DNA of 64,000 bases from Cordia subcordata (GCA_028554755.1 JAPTOF010000006.1:13081001-13145000); one strand, 5' to 3'; positions 24,479 to 36,922 are shown, numbered from the stretch's first letter. Notes: generated from the sequence alone by a model not told the origin. Numbers and translations are program-made.

Positions 24479-25030
24479 ATGTCAAATCTGACGAATCTTG
24501 AGTTTGTGGCCCTTGATATTTCTGGAAACAATTATTTATCATGGATCCTAGATGCCGAAATACATCTCAATGCCAAGGATCTTGGAAAAACAATTAAAGA
24601 AAGAAATAACGCATCCTTACAGGATCGCACTAAAGCATTAATATTCCTTCGTCATCATCTCTATGAAGGGCTTAAAGCTGAATATCTTACAGTAAAGGAT
24701 CCACAAATCCTTTGGCAAAATTTGAAGGAAAGATTTGATCATCATCACAATTGAAATTATGCGGAGAAAAGATCACTGATGAAGACATATTAGAGAAAAC
24801 ATTCTCTACTTTCCACGCATCTAATATGCTCTTACAACAACAATATAGAGAGCGTGGTTTCAAAAAATATTCTGAGCTAATCTCATGTCTTCTAGTTGCT
24901 GAGCAAAATAATGAGCTCTTGATAAAAACCATCAAACACGGCCAACTAGCTCAGATCCATTTCCTAAATTGAGTGAAATTGCATCTCCTGAGGTGAATGC
25001 TACATCATCAAATAATAATGGTCATGGATA

Positions 25031-25067
<37 letters not shown>

Positions 25068-25427
25068 AGCCGTGGTTATAGACATGGTAATGATTATAAT
25101 TTTCACAAGTCAAATAGACCACATTTCAAAAGACAAGAAAATCACGACAAAGAAAATTATCCACGATATAAATCTTTCCAACGTACTGAAAGTACTTGCT
25201 ATAGATGTGGCATAAAAGGGCATTGGCATCAAACATGTCGTACTGCTAAACATCTCGTAGATCTTTACCAAGCTTCGTTGAAAGAAAAAGGAAAAGGTGT
25301 GGAGACAAATTTTGTTGAACAGAATACTCAAATGAACTACACGCACCTTGATTGCTCTGATTTCTTTGAAGATGCCACTGAAAATATCGAGCAATTGATT
25401 GGTGATGGAAATATCCATCTGAATTAA
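24479..25427 (+). pseudogene. Copia B gag, frameshifted
   Basis: Begins at ATG 24479 (MSNLTNLEFVALDISG). It reads in one frame to about 24750, in a second to about 24970 and in a third to 25427, so two indels break it. The product is a typical copia capsid-type protein followed by a Gly-Arg repeat and a CCHC zinc knuckle, CYRCGIKGHWHQTC, near 25197-25240, which normally binds RNA. The Gly-Arg tract comes from a GGTCGT microsatellite at about 25034-25070. Confidence 0.85.
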
Positions 25428-25579
25428 TATTTATGTAAAAGTAGAATGTTTCTATTATGTTGAATTGTCCATCACTTTAATGCTTAATTTTAGCTTGAAT
25501 GTAATATCTATCTTTTATAAATGAATGTCATATTTTTACTAATATTTTTCTATTTCCTTTATTATTATTGTGAAGAAAT

Positions 25580-28500
25580 ATGGATTTGCATCATGTCAAT
25601 GATGGAGAAATATGTTTGGCTGATAGTGCTACAACACATACTATTCTCAAGAATAAGAAGTATTTCTCCCTATTGAAATTTGCTGATACAAATGTCAATG
25701 CAATAGCTAGTTCTGCAAAATTAATTAAAGGCTCTGGTAGAGCTTGTGTTTTGTTTCCTGAAGGAACAAAGATGATAATAAGCGATGCTTTATACTCAAA
25801 TAGATCACAAAGAAATCTACTCAGTTTTAAAGATATAAGAGAAAATGGTTATCATATTGAAACCATGAAGGAAGGCAATAAAGAATATCTTTATATCATA
25901 TCGCTTATATCTGGCAAAAGGCACATGTTAGAAAAATTGCCAGCATTATCTTCTGGACTATATTGTACTTATATAAATCATATGGAATCACATACTGTGA
26001 TAAACCAGAAGATAATTGATCCAAAGAGTTTTACTCTTTGGCATGATCGCCTTAGACATCCAGGCGCAATAATGATGAGACGAATTATTGAAAATTCACA
26101 AGGGTACTCATTAAAGAGTCAAAAAATATTCTCATCAAATGAATTTTCATGTGCTGCTTGTGCCCAAGGGAAATTGATCATAAGGCCATCCCCAACTAAA
26201 ATTGATACTGAAAATCCTGCATTTCTAGAAAGAATTCAAGGGGACATATGTGGGCCTATTTTTCTAGCATGTGGACCATTTCGATACTTTATGGTATTAA
26301 TAGATGCCTCCACACGTTGGTCACATGTCCCCTTATTATCCACTCGAAATATGGCATTTGCAAGACTCCTTGCACAAATAATCCACCTACGTGCACAATT
26401 TCAAGATTATATGATTAAGAAAATTCGTCTTGATAATGCAGGAGAATTTACATCCCAATCTTTTAATAATTATTGTACATCAATTGGGATTATAGTTGAG
26501 CATTCTGTGGCTCATACACATACTCAAAATGGTTTAGCAGAATCTTTCATTAAACGTCTACAGCTAATCGCTAGACCACTACTTATGAGAACTAAGTTGC
26601 CTAGTTCTGCTTGGGGACATGCCATATTGCATGCTGCAGCACTTGCTCAAATAAGACCAACTGCTTATCATAAATATTCCCCTTTACAATTGGTTTCTGG
26701 TCAAGAACCAAATATATCTCATTTAAAAATATTTGGTTGTGCAGTATATGTTCCAATTGCTCCACCACAACGCACAAAAAATTGGATCACAAAGAAGACT
26801 GGGAATATATGTTGGTTTTGAATCTCCATCAATTATTAAATATCTTGAACCCTTAACTGGAGATCTTTTTACAACATGTTTTGCTGATTGTCAGTTTAAT
26901 GAAACAGTATTCCCAGTATTAGGGGGAGAAAAACAAAAGCTGGAAAAGCTAGAAATTACATGGAATGCATCATCTATGACTCATTTTGATTCTCGCACAA
27001 ATCTATCTGAACAAGAAGTTCAGAAAATTATTCATCTACAAAAGATTGCTCATCAATTGCCAGATACATTCACTGATACAAAGAGAGTGACTAAGTCACA
27101 CGTTCCAGCTCGAAATGTTCCCGCTATAATTGATATTTCAGAAGAGCAATCTAATACTCTAGCAAATGAGTCTACTGTTCGCCAAAAACGTGGTAGACCA
27201 GTTAGCTCCAAAGATAAAAATCCTCGAAAAAGAAGGGAGTTGAGTAAGCAAGTTGGCATTTTTTAGGTTCTTAATGATCCTGTAGATGTCACAAAAATTG
27301 CTGGAAAGGCAACACCAGTAAAGAATCAGGTACCTGAGTGTGAGAAAAATAGCGACAATATTGAAAATGAAGAAATCTCAATTAATTATATTACTACAGG
27401 AAAAAGATGGAACCGAAACGAAATTGTTATTGATGAAAAATTTTCATATGCGGTAGCTACTGAATTAATAATAGAAAGCGAGGATTGTGAACCAAAGTCC
27501 GTTCAAGAATGTTGACATAGAAATGATTGGCCTAAATGGAAAGACGCAATGGAGGCTGAATTAAAATCTCTTACAAAGCGTAAAGTTTTTGGACCTATCG
27601 TCCAAACGCCTCAAAATGTAAGGCCTGTCGGCTACAAGTGGGTATTCGTGAAACGAAATGAAAACAATGAAATTGTCGATATAAAGCACGACTTGTAGCA
27701 CAAGGTTTTTCACAAAGGCCTAGAATTGATTATGAGGACACATATTCTCCTGTGGTAGACGCAATCACATTCAGATATTTAATCAGCCTAGCAATTTGTG
27801 AGGGACGTCTGATGCACCTCATGGATGTAGTGACTTCATATTTGTATGGGTCACTTGATAGTGATATTTATATGAAAGTCCCTGAAGGACTAAATATGCC
27901 TGAAGCATATAGATCAAAACTTCGGGAGATGTACTCCATTAAATTGCAAAGATCCTTATATGGATTGAAACAATCTGGACGAATGTGGTGCAATCATCTA
28001 AGTACATATCTCCTAAAAGAAGGATATGTTAATAGTTCTATAAGCCCATGTGTTTTTATCAAGAGATCAGGAAAATTATTTGTTATTATTGCTGTATATG
28101 TTGATGATTTAAACATCATAGGGACTATTGAAGAGCTTAAAGCAGCAGTTGCATATTTATGTAAAGAATTTGAGATGAAAGATCTAGGCAAAACTAAATT
28201 TTGTCTCGGCCTACAGATTGAGCATTTGTCAGGTGGAATTTTAGTCCACCAAAAGACTTATACTGAAAAATTTTTGAAGAGATTTAATATGGACAAAGCT
28301 CATCCATTGAGTACCCCAATGGTTGTCCGATCTCTTAATATCAAAAAGGACCCTTTTCGTCCTCGAGAAGATAACGAAGAAATGCTTGGCCTTGAAGTAC
28401 CGTATCTTAGTGCAATTGGTGCCTTGATGTATCTTGCTAACAATACACGTCCAGATATTGCATTTTCTGTAAATCTATTAGCAAGATTTAGTGTTACACC

Positions 28501-29098
28501 AACACGAAGACATTGGGCCGGTATTAAATATGTACTTCGTTATCTTCGTGGAACAATTGATATGGGCTTATTATATTCAAAGCATACACATCCTGCATTA
28601 ATAGGGTATGCAGATACTAGGTATTTATCTGACCCGCATAAAGGACGATCCCAAACTGGATATCTCTTCACATATAGTGGTACAACTATTTCCTGGTGCT
28701 CAACGAAACAAACTATTACCGCCACTTCCTCAAATCATGCTGAAATACTTGCATTACATGAGGCGAGCCGAGAATGTGTATGATTGAGATCTTTAACTCA
28801 ACATATTGAAGAAGAATGCAACATTTCAACTAGCAAAAGGGGACCAACCATACTGTATGAAGATAATGCTGCTTGTATTGCTCAAGTAAAAGGAAGCTAC
28901 ATCAAGGGTGACAGAACTAAGCATATTTCACCAAAATTCTTCTTTACATATGAACTCCAAAAGAAAGGAGAGATTGATGTTTTTCAAATTCGCTCAAGTG
29001 AGAATTTAGCAGACTTGTTTACAAAGGCGTTACCTGCAACAACATTAGAGAAGATGCGACATAAGATCGGCATGCGACGACTCAGAGATTGCTTCTGA
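25580..29098 (+). pseudogene. Copia B pol: protease remnant, integrase, RT and RNase H
   Basis: Protease-like DSATTHTI at the start; integrase His/Cys region (LWHDRLRHPG ... CAAC) and catalytic Asp/Asp/Glu positions (GDICGP, RLDNAGEF, GLAESF); reverse transcriptase with YVDD at about 28096-28107; RNase H with TATSSNHAEILAL and LADLFTKAL. It is broken by a frameshift in the integrase C-terminal region (about 26730-26820), stops at about 27264 and 27514, a frameshift near 27680, and a TGA at about 28781 in RNase H replacing a usual Trp. Gag and pol would normally form one polyprotein. Confidence 0.9.
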
Positions 29099-29101
29099 TT
29101 G

Positions 29102-29314
29102 CCTTCATGAGGGGGAGAATTATACGCGCTGTACTCTTTTTTCCTTTGCCTAGGTTTTGTCCCACTGGGTTTTCTTGGCAAGGTTTTTAATGAGGCAGCA
29201 TGAAGCGTATAACAAGGATGTTGTACTCTTTTCCTTCATGAGGTTTTTTCCCACTGGGTTTTTCCGAGTAAGGTTTTAAGAGGCATATTCTTGTGATGAA
29301 TGTCCAAGGAGGAG
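29102..29314 (+). other. 3' untranslated segment of copia B with internal duplication
   Basis: Two related copies of a segment ending in CCCACTGGGTTTT lie at about 29140-29190 and 29225-29275. A GAGGGGGAGAATT purine tract is at 29110, and CCAAGGAGGAG abuts the 3' LTR as the probable polypurine primer. Confidence 0.6.
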
Positions 29315-29649
29315 TGTTGTGAAATGGACATTCACAACTTGCAAAATTCACTTTTGCTAATAAGTCAACAATTGATGCTATAATTACTTAGGAATTTGTT
29401 ATAACATGCAAAGTTTGAAATTTTGGAGATATGCATATCTTCTCATTTAATGCATTGTCTTCTCAATTTTTGCTATAAAAGGAGATGGGATGGTAGAAGC
29501 TTGGGATGAAGAAAGAAAGATAGAAATAGTATATACAAGAAGTAGTAGAGAAAAGAAGATAGAAACAAGAGTGATATTATATTGTAATAGCAAAGATTTT
29601 ATTATCCAAGTTATTTTATACCACATTATATTTAAGTTATTTTACAACA
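29315..29649 (+). repeat. 3' LTR of copia B
   Basis: 335 bp, the same ends as the 5' LTR with about 13 substitutions, mostly transitions. The TATAAAAGG box is retained near 29474. Confidence 0.93.
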
Positions 29650-29683
29650 CATATAATGTTGTCCAAAAAAATAGACAAAGAAG

Positions 29684-30612
29684 TAGGGTTGGAAATTCGA
29701 ATCGAGTATCCGAACCTGATTCCGATTCCAAACCCGATTGGATGTAGAAAATTCAAAAATTTCAGATTCGGATTATCCGAATTCGATATCCGAAAAAAAA
29801 TAACCGAATATCGGATAGTAAATCGGGTAGTTTTTTCCCTACCCGAACCCGATCCGAAAAACCCGAAAAAATGCACACACATTATTCCATAGTAAACCAT
29901 TTACCTTAATATTCTAATATAACACATATATAAACACACATTTTATATAACGTATTAATATTAAAATGTACAATTAAAAAAAGAGAAAAAAAATGTATTC
30001 TTCAAAAGCAATGAGAAGTTAAATAACATAATTAGCTATTTGTAAATAAGTTAGACAACTAAATTGAGTAATATAATTAGAATTAACAAAATGTAACATT
30101 AATTTAGCATAAATATTTGTTATGTTTAAGTTAGATAAATGTGAAAATATATTTGTATAGTTAATATTTATTAATTTTTCCTTTTTGTTTGGTTCATAGT
30201 TATGATGAAAATTCTTTATATTTTAAAAAGAGTTGATTTGTCTATTGTCATTTTGAACAATCTTTTTTCTTTTATTGGAGCCGATGCTTAGTTTATTGTA
30301 TACCCCAACATCTCCTTTGTTTATTGGAGCCGATGCTTAGTTTTGAGCATCGTGCTATTTGTATACATGGATGTAATTAGTTTGATTATCAATAAATGTA
30401 TTTGCTAATTTACAGCAAAAAAAAAAGTAAACAATTTTGTATTTTTCAACTTCATAGAAATGTCGGGTATCCGAATCCGAAAAACACAGCATCCGAAAAA
30501 TTCGATATCCTGCCGGATAGTTATTATTTAACTACCCGATCGGATATTTTTTTTCCCATCTGAAACCCGAAAAAACCAATTATCCGAAAATCTGATCCGA
30601 TTTCCACCCCTA
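29684..30612. mobile_element. 929-bp non-autonomous hAT element with perfect 8-bp target duplication
   Basis: Terminal inverted repeats TAGGGTTGGAAAT (left) and ATTTCCACCCCTA (right) are flanked on both sides by the 8-mer CAAAGAAG (29676-29683 and 30613-30620), the hallmark of hAT transposition. Subterminal regions are full of mirrored TATCCGAA / GGATATCG motifs, probable transposase binding sites. No transposase ORF is present. It lies 34 bp beyond copia B. Confidence 0.9.
30270..30346. repeat. Short direct repeat inside the hAT element
   Basis: TTATTGGAGCCGATGCTTAG occurs twice, near 30275 and 30320, separated by about 25 bases. Origin unknown; it may be captured host sequence. Confidence 0.75.
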
Positions 30613-30714
30613 CAAAGAAGTGAAGATATAATGATACACATATACATACATACTTATGTATAATTATACTATGTATACGATGTTATATTTACTACAGTAA
30701 AATAGTTGTATCTC

Positions 30715-31200
30715 AAGTTAAGGTTATGATGAATACGGGTTGGTTAAATCCACCAATATAAACCAACCAAAAAGTTAAGTTTTCAATTGAAAACTAACTA
30801 GTTTGGTTTTGTTTGGAATAGATTCACAAACCAAATTAAGTCGATCTATACTCATCCTCACTTTATATACTATAAGAGTCAAACTCTTAATCTCAATACT
30901 ATATTTCCAAACTTTAATCACCAAATTATTGCTACACATATGCTTTGTTTTACTAATAAAATCTTATGACATTAAATTTGTGATATAGATAGTAAATTGA
31001 GTTGTGTTTCTTTTTAATTTCATTATGAAATTTGAATTTTAAATTTTTTTAGGAAAACCAAACCAGATATATTGGTTTGGTTTGGTATATACATGATAAA
31101 AAAAATTCAATTTATTCAAATGTAAACTAAATGGTTTTGGTTTGGCTTGGTTTGATATATGATCAAAACCAGACCAAACAAAACCATGTTAGTTAGGGTT
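30715..31200. repeat. GGTTTGG-rich AT-rich repeat region
   Basis: Alternating GGTTTGGTTTGG and CCAAACCAAAC motifs face each other (30760-30830 and 31050-31185), suggesting an old TIR element with long subterminal repeats. Ends and target duplication could not be set. The rest up to 31677 is AT-rich without a gene. Confidence 0.35.
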
Positions 31201-31677
31201 AGTCTTGCAAAAGAATACACCCCTCAACTTTTTTTTTTTAAATTGCAATTTTACCCAACACCATTTAATTTTTTATGCTTTGGCTATATTGCCCCTAAAA
31301 CATAAAATCGAACTGCTCGTTTCGATTTTTAAAAATTAAAATCATGACCAATCAAATCACTCTAAAAAACCATCGATTTACGATCGATTCCTTTTGGTGT
31401 AGACGATTTTTTCAGTTTCTTTGATTTTATGTTCATCCCTAAAAACCAAATAGTCCAAAACAATAGGCAAAATAATGGTTTTTGTTAATTCAGTTTTGAG
31501 GCAATTTTAGAAATTTATTATAGTATATTTTAGGAACATTTTCTTAAATCTCAAAAACACTTATAAATATGATAATCCAATATAAAAACAGATATTAAAT
31601 AACAAATTCCAACATCATTAACAAACCAATTATCCAATATACGAAAAAACACTAAGATATATATATCTTTTAAATAT

Positions 31678-33303
31678 TGTGGATGGCAAGCTAGCTCTAC
31701 AGAGAGTGAATAAAGCTTGTAGAAATTTTAAGCTTTTTCAATTTGTGAAATAGCATGTGGTAGTTGAAGCTGTTGCACCAATCAATAAATCAAATTGAAA
31801 GATAAAGCAAAACCAATAAATCAAGAGACAAGCAATTTATAGTGGTTTGGCACCCAAGGCTACATGTATTCCCCAAGCATCCTGCTCGAGAATTTTAACA
31901 ATCTCTACTAAAATCCGTGCTCTACACAAGTTGGTGGAGCATGAACTAACATACAACACCTTGATTTTATCTAAATCAAGAAACTCGCCTTGAATAATTT
32001 TGATTTCGCTCAACCCAATTCTACTATACCCAATACCTAACTCTTGATGTGTTTAATGTAAAGATCTACAAGAATAACCTCACAAAAAGTAAAACATAGA
32101 GCTGGTATTTAAAGTTACAATACAAAATCCTATGATTGCATTTGAAAGATGAAAGTTCAAATTGCTTCTTCAAGTTTTTTTCTTGTGTTATTCTTTTTAC
32201 TTCTTGTTGAAAAGCTTGAATGAGAAGATATTTATATATTCAATTTGAAAAATAACTGTTAGACACAAAAAGTTTTACTAAAAAACTTTTGAAATGTTAT
32301 AAAATCAGCAAGGAAAGCAATCATACTAATAACAATTAGCTTTAAATAAGATTTTCGAAATCAATGCAATCGAGTCGAGGTCTCATGCATGCCAGTCGCC
32401 CGGCAGGCCTCGCCTATTAGGCAACACAAAGAAATCATCCAGGAGCACTAAATTATTACTGGTCGCTGATAAGGATTGATGTAGTCCAACTTAAAACATT
32501 CCAATAGGTGAGGTAGATTATCATCTATTCAACCCAGGAAGCCTCTCTTAGTAGTGGTCTCTTAGTTGTGCTATAAAAACATTTAATCCATGATCCATTT
32601 CTCGTAAAAACAAATTTGTAAAACACTTTTTGGTCACTAAAAAATTTTGAAAAACCATGAATTAATTTTGGAAAACCTTTTAGAGCATATAATATCATAA
32701 TCCACAAACCAAATCAATACAAGAAACACACAAGGCAACCTTACAAAATACGTCTATGTCCGTGCCCTTTATGTCTTCCATCTCTATTCTTATGTCAGTA
32801 CATCACTTCAAGTCTTCAAAGATTGAACAGTTAAGCACATTGACTTGATATCTTGGTGATGGATGATCTTCTTCCAAGGCACATAAGTCTTTAATGGCAC
32901 ATGAACTCAATGAATATATTAATAACATCAATAGCTCATACGAATTCAAGAATCATCATTGATCTTACATATTCAATCCATGTGCCAACTCATCGATAGA
33001 TTAATAAAAATGAATCTCAATGATAAAGCATTCATCAACGCTCAACATATTATACAAAATATCAATCACTTATCGACAAAAATTAACCATTCATCATGCA
33101 TATTTCATTCACCTCATGTATCAACCATTAATCAGACATATATCAACCATTAAGCACAAGTATATCAATCATTTATCATAAGTATATCAACCATTTATTA
33201 CAAGTACATTAATAATTCATCATAAGTATATTAATCACATATATAGTGCATCTTTTATAATTTCATCATCAAAACACACACAATTAAGACAATAATGCTA
33301 ACA
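31678..33303 (-). mobile_element. Solo LTR of a SIRE-like copia element (1626 bp)
   Basis: The sequence runs TGTGGATGGC ... ATGCTAACA and is flanked on both sides by AATAT (31673-31677 and 33304-33308), a perfect 5-bp target duplication. Read on the minus strand it starts TGTTAGCATTATTG and soon reaches TTTTGATGATGAAATT, like the LTR of element A, so minus is its natural orientation. TATATAAATA near 32230 (minus) could be its TATA box. No internal coding sequence or second LTR is present, so it most likely formed by recombination between two LTRs. Confidence 0.85.
33118..33227. repeat. 22-bp tandem repeat in the solo LTR
   Basis: About five consecutive 22-bp units of the type ATATCAACCATTTATCATAAG-T, imperfect. 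Confidence 0.75.
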
Positions 33304-33308
33304 AATAT

Positions 33309-34397
33309 CTATTACTATATACTGAGACAAAACTAAATATAAACAAGGCCTTCATCCCATGTCACAACCAATTAAATCTAGCCATGTGTCAACTTCCCTC
33401 TTCGATCACACTATGCCATGTCAACTAGATTATTTTTTCCTTCAAAAATTTGTTGTTCTAATGCATTTTTCCCCTCTAAATGTTGCACAATGTCCTATAT
33501 ATTGCTTGCTATCAGAAAAATATTAATGTATTGCCTAAAAAACTTTAAAGTTTTAAAGTGATGATAAACGTGTCTGCATTTAATGAAATGTTACACATGT
33601 GTAATGGTTGGAAAATAATTTAAGATTAGTAAGAATTTATTTGCTTTAACAATTTTTAATTATTGACTAATAAAAACTTAATTAACTCCAGTTTTTTTTT
33701 CTTTTAAATGTTTTGATTACTTCTTGTGTATAATATGATAATTTTGGTCTTTACAATCAAAATTTTTAAAATAAAAAATTTAGAAATTTTTAAATAAAAA
33801 TATCAAAAATATAAATTTAAAAAATAAGAAATAAAAATTTAAAATTAAAAAGTTATTTTTTAAAAAAATTAAAAATTTAAATTTAAAACACAAAAATTTT
33901 AAAATTTAAAAGTTTCACAAATTGAAAAAAAATTAAAATTTAGGCATCTAAATAGTATTAAAAATTGAGAGGTTAAATTAAAAAATATATAAATTAGAAA
34001 TTAAAGAATAAAAATAAACAATAAAAATTAGAAAATAAAAATGTAAAAATTTAGAAAATTGTTAATAATTAAAAGATAAAATAAACATCAATTTTAAACA
34101 AAGAATTTATAAATTATTTTTATCCAAGAATAAATTTTTATTTTTTACTAAAATGTAAAATAATTTTTTAATCAACCATAAAATTTAATTTAATTGTCTT
34201 TAAAATTACATGAACATATTTAAATGGCAATGCCAAACAAGTGTTTAGTTGAGTTTACAAATACTATTAATAATTAATAAATTAATAAAATGTAAATAAT
34301 AAAATTTTGAAGCTTAAAATTAGAAATTTTCAAATTAAAACTTAAAAAAATATTATTGGTAAAAAATTAGAACCTAAAAGACTAACTAAAAGACGAA
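33309..34397. other. AT-rich intergenic region
   Basis: About 1.1 kb, dominated by A and T runs (33680-34380 especially). No ORF, RNA gene or recognisable repeat structure. Confidence 0.6.
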
Positions 34398-34804
34398 GGC
34401 TCTGTTTGGCCTAACTGTGGGATTTTAGCTGTTGAGCTGTAAAGCTTTTAGTAGTAGAGCTTTGGGTGAAAGTACTGTTAAATAAAAGCAGTTGATTGTT
34501 TGGCCTTTTATTTTATAAGTTGAGCTTTCAGTTGTTTTGAGGTTAACATTGGACTTCAAAAAATATAAAATAGTATTTTTGAGAAAAAAAAATGAAAATT
34601 TTTTTTTTTTTGACATGACATAAAAATAGCTTTTCAAAAGCCTTTTCCGAAAAGCTCCAATTTGGAGCTTCTGGTTTTCCAGCTTTTTTCAGCTTTTGCT
34701 TTTATGTAAAAGTTCTTTTAAAAATGGGCCAAACAGGTCAATTTCAGCTTTTAAACTCACAGAAAGCATTTTTGAATGTCCAAAAGCTGGGCCAAACAGA
34801 CTCT
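34398..34804. mobile_element. hAT-like MITE (407 bp)
   Basis: Ends GGCTCTGTTTGGCC and GGGCCAAACAGACTCT are inverted repeats. Flanks AAGACGAA and AAGACATA match at 6 of 8 positions, as for a decayed 8-bp hAT duplication. The interior has AGCTTTT/AAAAGCT stem-forming motifs and no ORF. Confidence 0.65.
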
Positions 34805-34949
34805 AAGACATATACATACACATATACTAGATTAAGGAAGCTAAGCACCTCCATACTTGAAAGATCCAAGAATTTTAAAAATCATGATTATGTGATAAGG
34901 CTTGACCAATATTATCTAGATTATGCACTATCCATTGCTTAGTTGGATT

Positions 34950-35130
34950 TTAGCTATAAGCTTCCATTGTCATTAGACGATTCTAGGTTGTTTTCTTCGT
35001 TTATTTAGCTAACTTAGCTCTCTATAAATAAGCACGTTTAGTCATTGTAATGCCATGTATCACATGCCATCAACTATCAATACAAAAGCTTTTATTATCT
35101 AAACCTTCTCTGTCGACATTTTTCTTTTGT
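34950..35130 (+). repeat. Possible LTR 3'-end remnant
   Basis: CTCTCTATAAATAAGCACG followed by a CATCAACTATCAATACAAAAG-like stretch resembles the TATA-to-terminus part of a copia LTR. No second LTR, primer site or target duplication was found. Confidence 0.25.
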
Positions 35131-35167
35131 ACTAGTAATCCTTCTCTAATATTTATCTATCATATAT

Positions 35168-35171
35168 ACTA

Positions 35172-35201
<30 letters not shown>
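35168..35201. repeat. TA dinucleotide microsatellite
   Basis: About 15 consecutive AT units in the intergenic region. Confidence 0.9.
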
Positions 35202-35202
<1 letters not shown>

Positions 35203-35639
35203 GCCCTTCTTATGTAACACTGTATTAGATAATCAGCTTAAAGAGCCCAAGATAGAATAAGGTGTTCCTTTTATGAGGCTTAAGGTGGAAACATGTGGAA
35301 TAGTTGGGGTTCTGGACATAAACATAAGCATTTGAGTAGAAAGGTTCCAAACCTAAATCTCCTCAAACAATAAGAAGCTCAACATCTGAAAGCATAATGT
35401 TGGTACATGTAAAGGACTAAATCACTGCATATAAAATGCTTAAGAGGGCTCCTAAAGTTATAGGTGTCCTTGATACTCATGTAATGTATATATGTAACAT
35501 ACACAGCTAAAGGTTGACCTAAGGTGGTGGCATGCGGTGATAGCCACCATCCCTTGACTTTTAAACTTATTTATTTTTAATTTTGTAAACTAAAACTAAC
35601 GACTATAGGTTAACGCCACCCCTTTCTAAATAGAACAAC

Positions 35640-35735
35640 AAATGGATTGGTCGTCAAGTGCTTTACATTTTAAATGAATGGTATGGGTTCAATCCTTGTT
35701 ATGCTCGTAGAAGGTTCTTGTTTTTTTGGCTAACT
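35640..35735 (+). mobile_element. Possible tRNA-derived SINE
   Basis: TTGGTCGTCAAGTG (35647-35660) resembles an RNA polymerase III A box, and GGGTTCAATCC (35685-35695) fits a B box about 36 bases on. A T-rich end (TTCTTGTTTTTTT) follows near 35720. The layout fits a plant SINE; the body and tail are short and no target duplication was confirmed. Confidence 0.4.
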
Positions 35736-36508
35736 ACAAACAGATTAGCAGACGTACTTACTACTCATTTTTACTTAGTTACCCTTATATAAATTACAAT
35801 TTACAAAATTAGTTTTTTTAGTTTTTAAATTTGTGTGAGTCGTTTTCTTTTTAATTTTTGTAAATTTAATAAATATTTATTATCTCATAGTGCTTCTTAA
35901 TTACTATTATAGATATTACAAAAGTCTTTCATCTTGTGAATCAAGTTAGTATTTTTTACCTCAATTTTAATTTTCAACTATTTTTATGCAGATGAATTAT
36001 GCTTATATAAAGATTGTTGATATTTTATTTTGGTGAAATAATTACTTTGATGTTTTCTTTCTTGTCAATTAAAAGAATATGACTTTTCTTATACTTTATT
36101 ATAATTACAATTGTTATTATTCTTTTTGTTATTGATTTAGACTTCAGCATTTCAGGGGAAAAAATAAACTTGATATAGGTAATATGCATTTGGAAATGAA
36201 TCATTTTTTTTAAATATGATTGAGTATATGACTTGGAGTATTATATTCTATTTATATAATTCTTCTTAGAAATTTTTATTCTAAAAATAAATTCAAACTG
36301 TCGATATTTGAGTAACTAATGATAAGGTTATTGTTGGCTAATTAGGAGAGACAATAAGATTTATTAGGGATTATGTAGCATTTTATTTTATAATATTTTT
36401 TTGGTCAAAGACAAAACTAAATTTGATAACTGTTATTTATAATTATATAAACTATAATAATAACAATTTAAAATTTAGAGCCTACAAATTTTGGGAGTCT
36501 AAAGTAAT

Positions 36509-36922
36509 GGCCTTACTTGGTTTATCCTATAATACTTAATAAAAAAGTATAAAATTGAGGATTGAATCCTTCAATTTTTAGTTTACGTGTAGAATAGCAA
36601 AAAAGATTTTTTATATTTGTGGAAAATGTGAAACAAATCCATCATCCATGAAGAATAATCATATTGGTCCTATAATACAAACAATTGAAAAAAAAAATGT
36701 AAATGATGTTGATAAGGCCTTACTTGGTTTATCCTATAATACTTAATAAAAAAGTATAAAATTGAGGATTGAAGCCTTCAATTTTTAGTTTACGTGTAGA
36801 ATAGCAAAAAAGATTTTTTATATTTGTGGAAAATGTGAAACAAATCCATCATCCATGAAGAATAATCATATTGGTCCTATAATACAAACAATTGAAAAAA
36901 AAAATGTAAATGATGTTGATAT
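36509..36922. repeat. Near-perfect 207-bp tandem duplication
   Basis: Two adjacent copies begin GGCCTTACTTGG at 36509 and 36716 and run to AATGATGTTGAT. By eye the only difference is GAATCC versus GAAGCC. No coding potential. The identity implies a recent duplication or an assembly artefact. Confidence 0.9.

Larger units (their letters stand above)
23540..29649 (+). mobile_element. Ty1/copia element B, full-structure but degenerate
   Basis: Two 335-bp LTRs (23540-23874 and 29315-29649) start TGTTGTGAAATGG and end TTTTACAACA. They flank a primer-binding region, gag, integrase, reverse transcriptase and RNase H in copia order. By eye the LTRs differ at about 13 positions, roughly 4%, indicating an insertion of some age. 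The flanks CGTAC and CATAT match at 3 of 5 bases and differ only by G-to-A and C-to-T, consistent with a deaminated 5-bp target duplication. The coding region has several stops and frameshifts, so the copy is not autonomous. It sits immediately upstream of the divergently oriented ELL-like gene. Confidence 0.93.

Noticed and set aside
24997..25215. Val/Met-rich ORF in gag of copia B
   Set aside because: Alternative frame of the GGTCGT microsatellite within gag.
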